64,000 bases of DNA from NCBI RefSeq assembly GCF_036924715.1, contig NZ_JAZHSB010000001.1, positions 5,695,001 to 5,759,000 of the forward strand. Direction: 5' to 3'. Made by a program: the position numbers and the translations under genes. Numbering within the stretch: position 1 is the first letter of the stretch; the number at the start of each line of letters is the position of its first letter. Shown one piece after another: positions 49,222 to 58,447 of this stretch. This stretch comes from Bradyrhizobium sp. AZCC 1721. GTDB taxonomy: Bacteria > Pseudomonadota > Alphaproteobacteria > Rhizobiales > Xanthobacteraceae. The notes beneath the pieces are model-generated. The model saw only the letters and a program-made list of their open reading frames with translations, was not told the origin of the DNA and did not search any database.

Positions 49222-49241
49222 CACATATACCGAGATATGTG
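49222..49241. promoter_or_regulatory. Dyad in the DUF1285 / moxR divergent region
   Basis: CACATAT-ACCGAG-ATATGTG is a perfect 7-6-7 inverted repeat, 43 bases upstream of the DUF1285 ATG. It is a candidate operator for the five-gene operon; regulator unknown. Confidence 0.4.
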
Positions 49242-49439
49242 TTCCCGACGATTTGTGTCCGTACTATTGCGGATCAAGTCGCCATATCGTGATGCCGTTC
49301 ATACCCCGAAATACCGATAATGTGGGGATAGTTTAATTCAACGAATGCATGGCCTTTACACAGGTCTAGCATGAGGTTCGTGGCATGACGACGCAACCAA
49401 CGGCGTCATGAAGCGGTTAGGTTGTTGAAGGAGAAAGAC

Positions 49440-50440
<1,001 letters not shown>

Positions 50441-50441
<1 letters not shown>

Positions 50442-51385
50442 TGGCCGCAGAGACCAGCCACGAGAACAGGGAGATTGTTGCGATCCGACGTGCCGATGGC
50501 GAAAGCCGAACGCTCGCCGCATCGCTGCCCCGTCTCGTGCTCGATGCCCGCCGCATCGCCGCCAACGTCATCCATGGCCTGCACGGCAGGCGCCGCGCCG
50601 GCGCCGGCGAGAGCTTTTGGCAATATCGCCGCTTCGTCTCCGGCGAACCGTCGCAGAACGTCGACTGGCGGCGCTCGGCGCGCGACGATCATCTCTATGT
50701 CCGCGAACAGGAATGGGAGGCGGCGCATACGATCTGGCTGTGGCCCGACCGTTCGCCGTCGATGGCATTTGCTTCCAAGGGGGCCCGCGACTCCAAGCTG
50801 GAGCGTGGCCTGATCGTGACCTTTGCGCTCGCCGAACTCCTGGTTTCGGGCGGAGAGCGCGTCGGCATTCCCGGCCTGATGACCCCGACCGCAAGCCGCA
50901 ACGTGATCGACAAGATGGCGCAGGCGATGCTGCATGACGATGCGGTGCGCGCCAGCCTGCCGCCCTCCTTCGTGCCGTCGGCCCTGGCCGAAATTGTCGT
51001 GCTGTCCGACTTCTGGTCGCCGATGAGCGAAATCAGGACGATGCTCGCCGGGCTTTCGGCCTCCGGCGCCCATGGCACGCTGATCCAGGTCGTCGATCCT
51101 GCCGAAGAGACCTTTCCTTACGCCGGCCGGATCGAGTTCGTCGAGCCGGAAGGTTTTGGCGTCATCACCGCCGGCCGCGCCGAGAGCTGGGCCAGCGACT
51201 ATGTCGCCCGCGTCACGCTGCATCGCGATGAGATCCGCAGCGAAACCAACAGGCTCGACTGGCTGTTCTCGACCCACACCACCAGCCGGTCCGCCGCCGA
51301 ACTGCTGCTGTTCCTGCATTCCGGCATGATGGCAGCCAAGGGAAGCGTGCGCGGCTCAACGGTCAAGGCGGGGCGCAGCGCATGA
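50441..51385 (+). CDS. DUF58 (VWA-like) protein
   Basis: A 314-residue protein with the DUF58 core: FWQYRRFVSGEPSQNVDWRR, SARDDHLYVREQEWEAAHTI, followed by LWPDRSPSMAF, whose DxSxS resembles a metal-ion-dependent adhesion site. MoxR/DUF58 pairs are frequent; they are thought to assemble a partner complex. ATG overlaps the moxR stop by one base (TGATG). It overlaps the next gene by four bases. Confidence 0.93.
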
Positions 51386-54195
51386 TGGCGGGCATCCCCT
51401 TAAGCTTTGCGCAGCCGCTGCTTCTGCTGGGCCTGCTGAGCCTGCCGGTGCTGTGGTGGCTGTTGCGCGTGATGCCGCCGCGGCCGAGACGGATCGAATT
51501 TCCGCCGACCCGGCTGTTGTTCGACATCAGGCCCAGGGAAGAAACTCCGTCGCGGACGCCGTGGTGGCTGACGGCGCTGCGTCTCGCCGCCGCGGCGCTG
51601 GTCATCCTTGCCGCCGCAGGCCCGATCTGGAATCCGCAGACCGGGGTCGGCGGCAGCAATGCGCCGCTTGTGATTCTGCTCGACGACGGCTGGAGCGCGG
51701 CCGCAAGCTGGGACACCCGGATCAAGGCCGCGGACGAATTGATCGCCAACGCCGACAACGACCGCCGCGGGGTCGCGTTGGTTTCGCTTTCCGAACCCGC
51801 ACGTGACATCACGCTGATGCCAGCCGGTACCGCACGCGTCGCGCTGCGCCAGATTGCACCAAAGCCGCATTCGATCGACCGCGTCGACACGCTAGGCGCG
51901 CTCGACCGCTTCCTGAAGGCCACCGGTGATGCCGAGATCGCGTGGCTGTCCGACGGTGTCGATACCGGGCGCGGCGCCGAATTCGTCGAGAATCTCGCCA
52001 AGACCATCGGCGACCGCAAGCTGACGGTGTTCGAGGGCGGCGCGGCGCCAGCGCAAGCCTTGGTCGCTGCCGAAAACGCCGCGGCGAAAATGACGGTCAA
52101 GGTGCTGCGCACCACCGGCGGCGTCGCAGCCGGCGTGGTCCGCGCGATCGACGCCAAGGGCTCGCCGATCGGCGAGGCGCGCTACGCGTTCGGCATGCAG
52201 GACCGCGAAAGCGAAGCGGCATTCGATCTGCCCGTCGAACTGCGCAATGACATTTCGCGGCTGGAAATCTCGGGTGAACGATCGGCCGGTGCGGTGCAAT
52301 TGCTCGACAAACGATGGCGACGGCGCGCCGTTGGCGTCGTCACCGGCGCGACCAGCGATACCGCCCAACCGCTATTGGCATCGACCTTCTACCTTACCCG
52401 CGCCCTGTCGCCATTCGCCGACGTGCGGCTCGGCGACCGCGGCGCGCCGCAACAGGTGATCGCGCAGTTCCTCGATCAGCGGCTGCCGATGATCGTGCTC
52501 GCCGATGTCGGCACGCTGTCGCCGGAAATCCGCGAGCGGCTGAACGCATGGATCGATCAGGGCGGCGTGCTGGTGCGTTTCGCAGGTCCCCGCCTGGCGC
52601 AGGCCGATGACGATCTGGTGCCGGTGAAACTGCGTCGCGGCGGCCGCGTCCTCGGCGGCAGTCTGACCTGGGAAAAGCCACAACATCTGGCGTCCTTCGC
52701 CGCCGACGCTCCGTTCGCGGGCCTCGCGGTGCCCAAGGATGTCACCGTGAACCGGCAGGTGCTGGCCGAGCCCGATGCGGTGCTCGCCACCAAGACCTGG
52801 GCGTCGCTGGAAGACGGCACGCCGCTGGTGACCGGCGAGCATCGTGGCAGGGGCATTGTCAGCCTGTTCCATGTCGGCGCCGACTCGCGCTGGTCTGACT
52901 TGCCGATGTCCGGCAGCTTCGTCGAGATGCTGCGGCGGCTCGTTGACATGTCCGGCTACACCACGAAGCCCGGTGCTGGCGTTGCGAGCGAGGCGACCAA
53001 CGTCGAGACGGTTGCGCCACTACGCACCCTCGATGGTTTCGGCGCATTCGGGCCGCCGCCCTCGACCGCCAAGCCGATGCCGGCGGATTATCGTGATCGC
53101 GGTACATCGGAACATCCCCCGGGCTTCTACGGCCCGGCCGATGGCCCGATCGCGGTCAATACGCTGGCTGCAGCCGATCGTATCGCGCCGCTCGAAACAT
53201 CCTCGTTGCGCGCGCAGCGCGCCAGCTACACCAATGCCGAACCGCGCGATTTGCGCGGCATCCTGCTGTCGTCGTCGCTGGTGCTGTTCCTGATCGACGC
53301 GGTCGTGGTCGCGATGCTGGGCGCGGGCCTTGCCGCGCTGTGGCGGCGGCGCACGGCGACGGCCGCCGTTCTACTTGCCCTGATTCTGGTCGCGGCCTCG
53401 ACTGCGCCTTCGCCGACGCGCGCCCAGGGCAACGATGAATTCGCCATCAAGTCGGTGTCGCAGACGCGGCTTGCCTATGTCGTCACCGGAAATGCCGACG
53501 TCGATTCCATCGTCAAGGCGGGCATGGCCGGACTGACGCTGTTCCTGGCGCAGCGCACGGCGCTGGAGGCCGGCGATCCCGTCGGCATCGATCCCGCAAA
53601 GGACGAACTGGCATTTTTCCCGCTGATCTACTGGCCCGTTGTACCGGGCGCGCCGAAGCCGCCGCAGGACGCCATCAACCGCATCGACGCCTATATGAAA
53701 CAGGGCGGCACGGTGCTGTTCGATACCCGCGACGCCGTCGAGGCGCCGCCGGGCGAGAACGGCGCGTCGCAGACGTCGGGCATGCGCACCTTGCGCGAGA
53801 TTCTCTCCTCCCTCGACGTGCCTGAACTGGAGCCGGTGCCGCGCGAGCATGTGTTGACCAAGACGTTTTATCTGCTGCGCGATTTTCCCGGCCGCTTCAC
53901 CTCGGGCCAGACCTGGGTCGAGACCCTGCCGCGCGAGGATGAAGACGATACGGCCTCGCGCCCGGCACGCGGCGGCGACGGCGTCTCGCCCATCATCATC
54001 ACCTCGAACGATCTCGCCGGCGCCTGGGCGCATCGCCCGGACGGCCAGCCGATGCTGCCGCTGACGCCGAACGAGCCGCGCCAGCGCGAATTCGCCTTCC
54101 GCTCCGGCGTCAACATCGTGATGTATACATTGACCGGCAACTACAAGGCCGACCAGGTCCACGCGCCCGCCCTGATCGAACGGTTGGGGCAATAG
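51382..54195 (+). CDS. BatA/DUF4159 membrane protein
   Basis: A 937-residue protein. Residues 1-85 form a BatA-like N-terminus with two membrane segments (FAQPLLLLGLLSLPVLWWLL; TALRLAAAALVILAAAGPIW). A VWA-like region follows (VILLDDGWSAAASWDTRIKA), with degenerate metal-site residues. A membrane segment lies near residue 640 (FLIDAVVVAMLGAGLAALWR) and a second follows. The C-terminal DUF4159 domain (residues about 690-937) contains AFFPLIYWPVVPGAPKPPQD and GTVLFDTRDAVEA. The DUF4159 part has a glutamine-amidotransferase-like fold. Two membrane halves suggest both termini interact with the cytoplasmic MoxR/DUF58 pair. Function unknown. Confidence 0.85.
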   Translation: MMAGIPLSFAQPLLLLGLLSLPVLWWLLRVMPPRPRRIEFPPTRLLFDIRPREETPSRTPWWLTALRLAAAALVILAAAGPIWNPQTGVGGSNAPLVILLDDGWSAAASWDTRIKAADELIANADNDRRGVALVSLSEPARDITLMPAGTARVALRQIAPKPHSIDRVDTLGALDRFLKATGDAEIAWLSDGVDTGRGAEFVENLAKTIGDRKLTVFEGGAAPAQALVAAENAAAKMTVKVLRTTGGVAAGVVRAIDAKGSPIGEARYAFGMQDRESEAAFDLPVELRNDISRLEISGERSAGAVQLLDKRWRRRAVGVVTGATSDTAQPLLASTFYLTRALSPFADVRLGDRGAPQQVIAQFLDQRLPMIVLADVGTLSPEIRERLNAWIDQGGVLVRFAGPRLAQADDDLVPVKLRRGGRVLGGSLTWEKPQHLASFAADAPFAGLAVPKDVTVNRQVLAEPDAVLATKTWASLEDGTPLVTGEHRGRGIVSLFHVGADSRWSDLPMSGSFVEMLRRLVDMSGYTTKPGAGVASEATNVETVAPLRTLDGFGAFGPPPSTAKPMPADYRDRGTSEHPPGFYGPADGPIAVNTLAAADRIAPLETSSLRAQRASYTNAEPRDLRGILLSSSLVLFLIDAVVVAMLGAGLAALWRRRTATAAVLLALILVAASTAPSPTRAQGNDEFAIKSVSQTRLAYVVTGNADVDSIVKAGMAGLTLFLAQRTALEAGDPVGIDPAKDELAFFPLIYWPVVPGAPKPPQDAINRIDAYMKQGGTVLFDTRDAVEAPPGENGASQTSGMRTLREILSSLDVPELEPVPREHVLTKTFYLLRDFPGRFTSGQTWVETLPREDEDDTASRPARGGDGVSPIIITSNDLAGAWAHRPDGQPMLPLTPNEPRQREFAFRSGVNIVMYTLTGNYKADQVHAPALIERLGQ

Positions 54196-54198
54196 GCC

Positions 54199-56262
54199 AT
54201 GCAGTACGGCATCGCGTTTACTCCTCTCGTTCCGACACTCGTGCTGTGGATCGCGCTGGCCGCGATCGTCGTCATCGCGGCGCTGCTGCTGTTCAGCCGC
54301 GCGCGCGGTGCGGCCGTGCGGGTCGCGGCGCTGGCGCTGATCCTGCTGGCGCTCGCCAACCCCTCCTTCACCCGCGAGGACCGCGAGCCGTTGTCATCGG
54401 TCGCCGCCGTCGTGATCGACAAGAGCCCGAGCCAGAATTTCGGCACCCGCAACCAGGAGACCGCGAAGGCGCAGGAAGCGCTGGTCGACACGCTGAAGAA
54501 GATCAAGGGACTGGAAGTCCGCGTCGTCGAGGCCGGACAGGCCGACGGCGAGACCGACGGCACCAAACTGTTCGGTGCGCTGTCCTCGGCGCTATCGGAT
54601 GTTCCGGTTGACCGGGTCGCTGGCGCATTCCTGATCACGGACGGCCGGGTGCACGACATCCCCGCAAATGCCGCTGCGGTCGGCTTCCAGGCGCCGGTGC
54701 ACGCGCTCGTCACCGGCCGGAAGGACGAGCGTGATCGCCGCATCGCAATCACGGCCGCGCCGCGTTTCGGCATCGTCGGGCAGCCGCAGACCATCACCTA
54801 CCGGCTGGACGACCAGGGGGTCACCGGCCAGCGCGCCAAGATCGTGGTGCGCCGCGACGGCGAGGTGATCAGCGAGCGCAATCTGGTCAGCGGCCAGACC
54901 GCCAATGTCGACGTCGATATCAAGCATGCCGGCCCCAACATCGTCGAGATCGAGGCCTCGCCGCTCGAGAACGAATTGACGCCGGTCAACAACCGCGCCG
55001 TGGTCGCGATCGACGGCGTCCGCGACAGGCTGCGCGTACTCCTGGTGTCGGGCGAGCCGCATTCCGGCGAGCGCACCTGGCGCAACCTGCTGAAATCGGA
55101 CGCCAGCATCGACCTCGTGCATTTCACGATCCTGCGCCCGCCGGAGAAGCAGGACGGCACGCCCATCAACGAGCTATCGCTGATCGCGTTTCCGACCCGC
55201 GAACTGTTCCAGCAGAGGATCAACGATTTCCACCTGATCATTTTCGACCGCTACGCCCGCCAGGGGGTGCTGCCGATTGCCTATTTCGACAATATCGCGC
55301 GCTATGTCCGCGCCGGCGGCGCGGTGCTGGTGTCGGCTGGTCCCGATTACGCCTCCACCACCAGCATCTGGCGCACACCGCTCGATACGGTGCTGCCGGC
55401 CGAGCCCGTCGGCGTCACCGAAAAGCCGTTCTATGCGCACTTGAGCGACGCCGGTAAGCGCCATCCGGTGACGCGCGGCCTCGAAGGTTCCGCCAGCGAA
55501 CCGCCGCGCTGGAGCCGTTTCTTCCGCACCGTGGAAACGCGCAACGCGATCGGCGCGCCCGTGATGACCGGTCTCGACGGCAAGCCACTGCTGCTATTGT
55601 CGCGCTTTGGCGAAGGCCGCGTAGCGCTCCTGCTGTCGGACCACATCTGGCTGTGGGCGCGCGGCTATGAAGGCGGCGGGCCGCATCTGGATCTGCTGCG
55701 GCGGATGTCGCACTGGCTGATGAAGCAGCCCGATCTCGACGAAGAGGCGCTGCGCCTGCAGATCCAGGGCAAGGACCTCGTGGTGCTGCGCCAGACCATG
55801 GCCGACAACGTGCCGCCAGTGACCGTGACCTCGCCGAGCGGCGCCACCAAGGAGCTCACGCTGACCGCGAGCGAGCCCGGCACCTGGCGCGCGACCATTC
55901 CCGCCAATGAGCTCGGGCTGTGGCAGGCGACCGATGGCGCGCTGAAAGCCCTGATCAATGTCGGGCCGACCAACCCGAAGGAATTTTCGGAAGTCACCTC
56001 CACCACCGAGATGCTGAAACCTCTGGCGCAGGCGACCGGCGGCGACGCGCGACGCGTGGCCGAAGGCGGAAGCATCGACCTGCCCCGCGTGGTGCCGGTG
56101 CGCGCCTCCGGTATCTTCCACGGCGACGGCTGGATGGGCGTCAAGATGCGCGAGGCCAGCGTCGTCAAGGGCGTCGGCGTGCTGCCGATGTTTGCCGGCC
56201 TAGTCGGGCTGTTGCTGCTGCTCGGCGCCTTCGCCGCGACCTGGGTGCGCGAGGGGCGCTGA
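54199..56262 (+). CDS. Large membrane protein with VWA-like and amidotransferase-like regions
   Basis: A 687-residue protein. Two N-terminal membrane segments (LVLWIALAAIVVIAALLLFS; AALALILLALANPSF) lead into VAAVVIDKSPSQNFGTRNQE with a DxSxS motif, a beta-sandwich part (residues about 175-265), and a GATase1-like domain (VLLVSGEPHSGERTWRNLLK, FHLIIFDRYARQGVLPIAYF, VALLLSDHIWLWARG). A C-terminal membrane segment (VLPMFAGLVGLLLLLGAFAA) closes it. It starts three bases after the preceding stop. No characterised homologue is known to me. Confidence 0.8.
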   Translation: MQYGIAFTPLVPTLVLWIALAAIVVIAALLLFSRARGAAVRVAALALILLALANPSFTREDREPLSSVAAVVIDKSPSQNFGTRNQETAKAQEALVDTLKKIKGLEVRVVEAGQADGETDGTKLFGALSSALSDVPVDRVAGAFLITDGRVHDIPANAAAVGFQAPVHALVTGRKDERDRRIAITAAPRFGIVGQPQTITYRLDDQGVTGQRAKIVVRRDGEVISERNLVSGQTANVDVDIKHAGPNIVEIEASPLENELTPVNNRAVVAIDGVRDRLRVLLVSGEPHSGERTWRNLLKSDASIDLVHFTILRPPEKQDGTPINELSLIAFPTRELFQQRINDFHLIIFDRYARQGVLPIAYFDNIARYVRAGGAVLVSAGPDYASTTSIWRTPLDTVLPAEPVGVTEKPFYAHLSDAGKRHPVTRGLEGSASEPPRWSRFFRTVETRNAIGAPVMTGLDGKPLLLLSRFGEGRVALLLSDHIWLWARGYEGGGPHLDLLRRMSHWLMKQPDLDEEALRLQIQGKDLVVLRQTMADNVPPVTVTSPSGATKELTLTASEPGTWRATIPANELGLWQATDGALKALINVGPTNPKEFSEVTSTTEMLKPLAQATGGDARRVAEGGSIDLPRVVPVRASGIFHGDGWMGVKMREASVVKGVGVLPMFAGLVGLLLLLGAFAATWVREGR

Positions 56263-56291
56263 CGGCACGCCCGCCTCGTCGATGCGCCTTC

Positions 56292-56390
56292 GATCATGAT
56301 GCGATTTCGTAGAATCGCATCATGATCTCATCTCTTTGTTTGAGCATGATCTTTTCGGAAAACCGCTTCGCACTTTTCCGGATCATGCTC
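56292..56390. repeat. Double palindromic repeat (GAGCATGATC family)
   Basis: Two hairpins in tandem: GATCATGATGCGATT-TCGTAG-AATCGCATCATGATC (56292-56327), and GAGCATGATCTTTTCGGAAA ... TTTTCCGGATCATGCTC (56342-56390). The latter motif is widespread in Rhizobiales intergenic regions. It sits between two converging genes and its last base is the first of the COG0523 gene's stop codon, so it may also serve as a bidirectional terminator. Confidence 0.85.
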
Positions 56391-57598
56391 TAGGCAGCCT
56401 CGTCCGCGCGTCGCCACCTCGGAAATGGATCGGCAAGCCCGGACCATTCCGCAACGCGCATTCCCGGCTTTCCTGAAACAAGGCAAGCATCGAGACGCGC
56501 CGTGATCGCGTCCTGATCCATATTCGTGCCGATGAAGACGATCTCCTGCCGGCGATCACCGTACACCTCGCTCCAGTTCTTCTTGAGCGATTGTCGCCAG
56601 AACGGATCGTCCGGCCACCGATCGACCGGCACATTCGCCCACCAGAAGCCCAGCCCCTCGGTTCGGACGATCGCACCGGCCTGGCTCAGCTCGCCAAGCC
56701 ATTGCGGGCGAGTCGCTATCCAGAAATGTCCCTTGGCGCGGATGACGCCAGGCCAGCTTTCTTTCAGGAATTGATGAAATTTCGCGGGCTCGAACGGCCG
56801 TCGCGCGCGATAGACGAAGTTCTTGACGCCATATTCCTCGGTCTCGGGCGTATGACCTGCAAAGCCATAAAGCTCCTTGAACCATAGCGGGTGTTGCTGC
56901 GCGCGCTCGAAATCGAAGCGGCCGGTATTGAGAATGCGCTCCAGCGGCGCATTGGAGAAGTTGGTCTCGATGATATCGGCCTCGGGATTCAGAGAGCGGA
57001 TTATCATTCGGGCGGAGTCGCGTTCTCCCTGCGACGCCGCATCGATCTTGTTGAGCACGATCACATCGGCAAATTCGATCTGCTCGACCAAGAGATCCAC
57101 CAGTGTGCGCTTGTCATCTTCACCGAGCGACTCGCCGCGATCCGCCAGAAAAACGGTAGAGGAATAGTTCTTCAGCAGATTGACGGCATCGACGACCGTG
57201 ACCATCGTGTCGAGGCTTGCCACATCGGACAGACTTTCTCCGTCTTCGGACCGGAAATCGAAGGTTGCTGCGACCGGCAGCGGCTCCGAGATGCCGGTGG
57301 ATTCGATCAGCAGGTAGTCGAACCGTTCGCTCTCGGCGAGCGCCCGCACTTCCTTCAACAAATCGTCGCGCAGCGTGCAGCAGATACAGCCGTTGGTCAT
57401 CTCGACCAGCTTTTCGTCAGTCCGCGAGAGGTTCGCACCGCCATCGCGGACGAGGTCTGCGTCGATGTTGACCTCGCTCATGTCGTTCACAATCACCGCC
57501 ACCTTCAGGCCCTGGCGATTGTTGAGCACGTGATTCATCAAAGTTGTCTTTCCAGCCCCGAGGAAGCCGGACAAGACGGTGACGGGGAGTTTTCGCAT
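56390..57598 (-). CDS. COG0523/CobW-family GTPase, zinc metallochaperone (ZigA-like)
   Basis: A 402-residue G3E GTPase. The P-loop is VTVLSGFLGAGKTTLMNHVL, the metal-binding motif GCICC lies in LVEMTNGCICCTLRDDLLKE, the switch motif ESTGISEPLP and the base motif VLNKID follow. The CobW C-terminal domain includes AKGHFWIATRPQWLGELSQA. Members near ZigA hand zinc to apo-enzymes under zinc starvation. ATG 57598 is chosen because the fold starts at once. A perfect Zur-type palindrome 83 bases upstream supports zinc control. It diverges from the DUF2946 / receptor genes. Confidence 0.92.
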   Translation of the reverse strand: MRKLPVTVLSGFLGAGKTTLMNHVLNNRQGLKVAVIVNDMSEVNIDADLVRDGGANLSRTDEKLVEMTNGCICCTLRDDLLKEVRALAESERFDYLLIESTGISEPLPVAATFDFRSEDGESLSDVASLDTMVTVVDAVNLLKNYSSTVFLADRGESLGEDDKRTLVDLLVEQIEFADVIVLNKIDAASQGERDSARMIIRSLNPEADIIETNFSNAPLERILNTGRFDFERAQQHPLWFKELYGFAGHTPETEEYGVKNFVYRARRPFEPAKFHQFLKESWPGVIRAKGHFWIATRPQWLGELSQAGAIVRTEGLGFWWANVPVDRWPDDPFWRQSLKKNWSEVYGDRRQEIVFIGTNMDQDAITARLDACLVSGKPGMRVAEWSGLADPFPRWRRADEAA

Positions 57599-57680
57599 GG
57601 AGATCGAAAAGCCTCTTGAGCTCACGGGGCCCCAACCGGGGAGGAAGACGCATGCGAGGGACCCCGTTGGTGGCGGATAA

Positions 57681-57700
57681 TGTTATGTTATAACATAACA
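57681..57700. promoter_or_regulatory. Perfect palindromic Zur-type operator
   Basis: TGTTATGTTATAACATAACA is a perfect 20-base palindrome lying 83 bases before the COG0523 ATG and 217 bases before the DUF2946 GTG on the other side. It has the GTTAT...ATAAC architecture of alphaproteobacterial Zur boxes. The flanking genes all fit zinc starvation. Site and context are seen; Zur binding is inferred. Confidence 0.75.
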
Positions 57701-57827
57701 ATGCAAGACCGAGGGATTGTCAATTGGCGAAACAGGCGGGGTACGCGGGGCAAAAGCGCCGATGTTGCGCGAATCTCACACTTGGCGGAATTGTCAGGGC
57801 TCCGGAAAGACGGCAGCCCGGTGTCGA

Positions 57828-57864
57828 TTGACACTCCGCGGTGTTCGCGACGTTATAATGTTAC
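57828..57864 (+). promoter_or_regulatory. Possible promoter and second, degenerate Zur half-site for DUF2946/receptor
   Basis: TTGACA (57828-57833) and TATAAT (57854-57859) are both perfect but 20 bases apart, longer than ideal. GTTATAATGTTAC (57852-57864) overlaps the -10 box and resembles a degenerate Zur site. It lies 53 bases before the GTG start. Confidence 0.4.
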
Positions 57865-57916
57865 ATTGGGGTGGCGAGATGCCTGAGCCGCCCCGGGGGA
57901 CAAGGCGTCAATCGTC

Positions 57917-58339
57917 GTGAACTGGTTCCGAAAACACCTCAAGCACGGCTCGCGGCTGGCGCTGTTTGCGCTCGCGATCCAGTTTGCGCTGTCGTGCGGG
58001 CATTTTCACGCGGTGGCCGCGCAGGCCTCACCGGCCATTCAAAGCGGGCTGACCGGCGTCAATCTTGCGATCGCCACGTCCGTCGCCGCACAAAATGCGC
58101 ACTCCGAAGTCGCGCAGCCGCAGCAGCCTGCGGGCCACGATGACGACGACCAACACACGACCAATGTCTGCGCGGTCTGCGCCGTTCTCTCATTGGCCAA
58201 CAATTTCCTGTTCATCACGCCGCCCGTGCTGGAGTTGCCGGGAGCTGTCGAACTTCTGTACCTGGTCACCGGTGCTGAGTTCGCCCATCTCGGCGCGTTG
58301 CATCCAGCGTTCCGCTCCCGCGCACCTCCCGTCTCCTGA
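57917..58339 (+). CDS. DUF2946-family secreted protein
   Basis: A 140-residue protein with an N-terminal hydrophobic signal (SRLALFALAIQFALSCGHFH) and the DUF2946 signature near residue 75-95, HDDDDQHTTNVCAVCAVLSL (acidic/His cluster and CxxC), ending FRSRAPPVS. Such proteins often accompany metal-uptake genes and are thought to sit in the periplasm or membrane. GTG start. 108 bases separate it from the receptor ATG; co-transcription is likely. Role in metal handling is inference from motif and context. Confidence 0.8.
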   Translation: MNWFRKHLKHGSRLALFALAIQFALSCGHFHAVAAQASPAIQSGLTGVNLAIATSVAAQNAHSEVAQPQQPAGHDDDDQHTTNVCAVCAVLSLANNFLFITPPVLELPGAVELLYLVTGAEFAHLGALHPAFRSRAPPVS

Positions 58340-58447
58340 CATCGATTGATTGATGCATTCCTGGAGAGAATCGCCGCACTATACGGTGTCTCCCGAGGAG
58401 AAATCGGAATCGATCCGTCGCACATCGACGGAATCAGGATCGGGACA

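Noticed and set aside
56292..56390. Insertion-sequence ends around the double hairpin
   Set aside because: No transposase frame and no target duplication; the sequence is a known type of intergenic palindrome in Rhizobiales.
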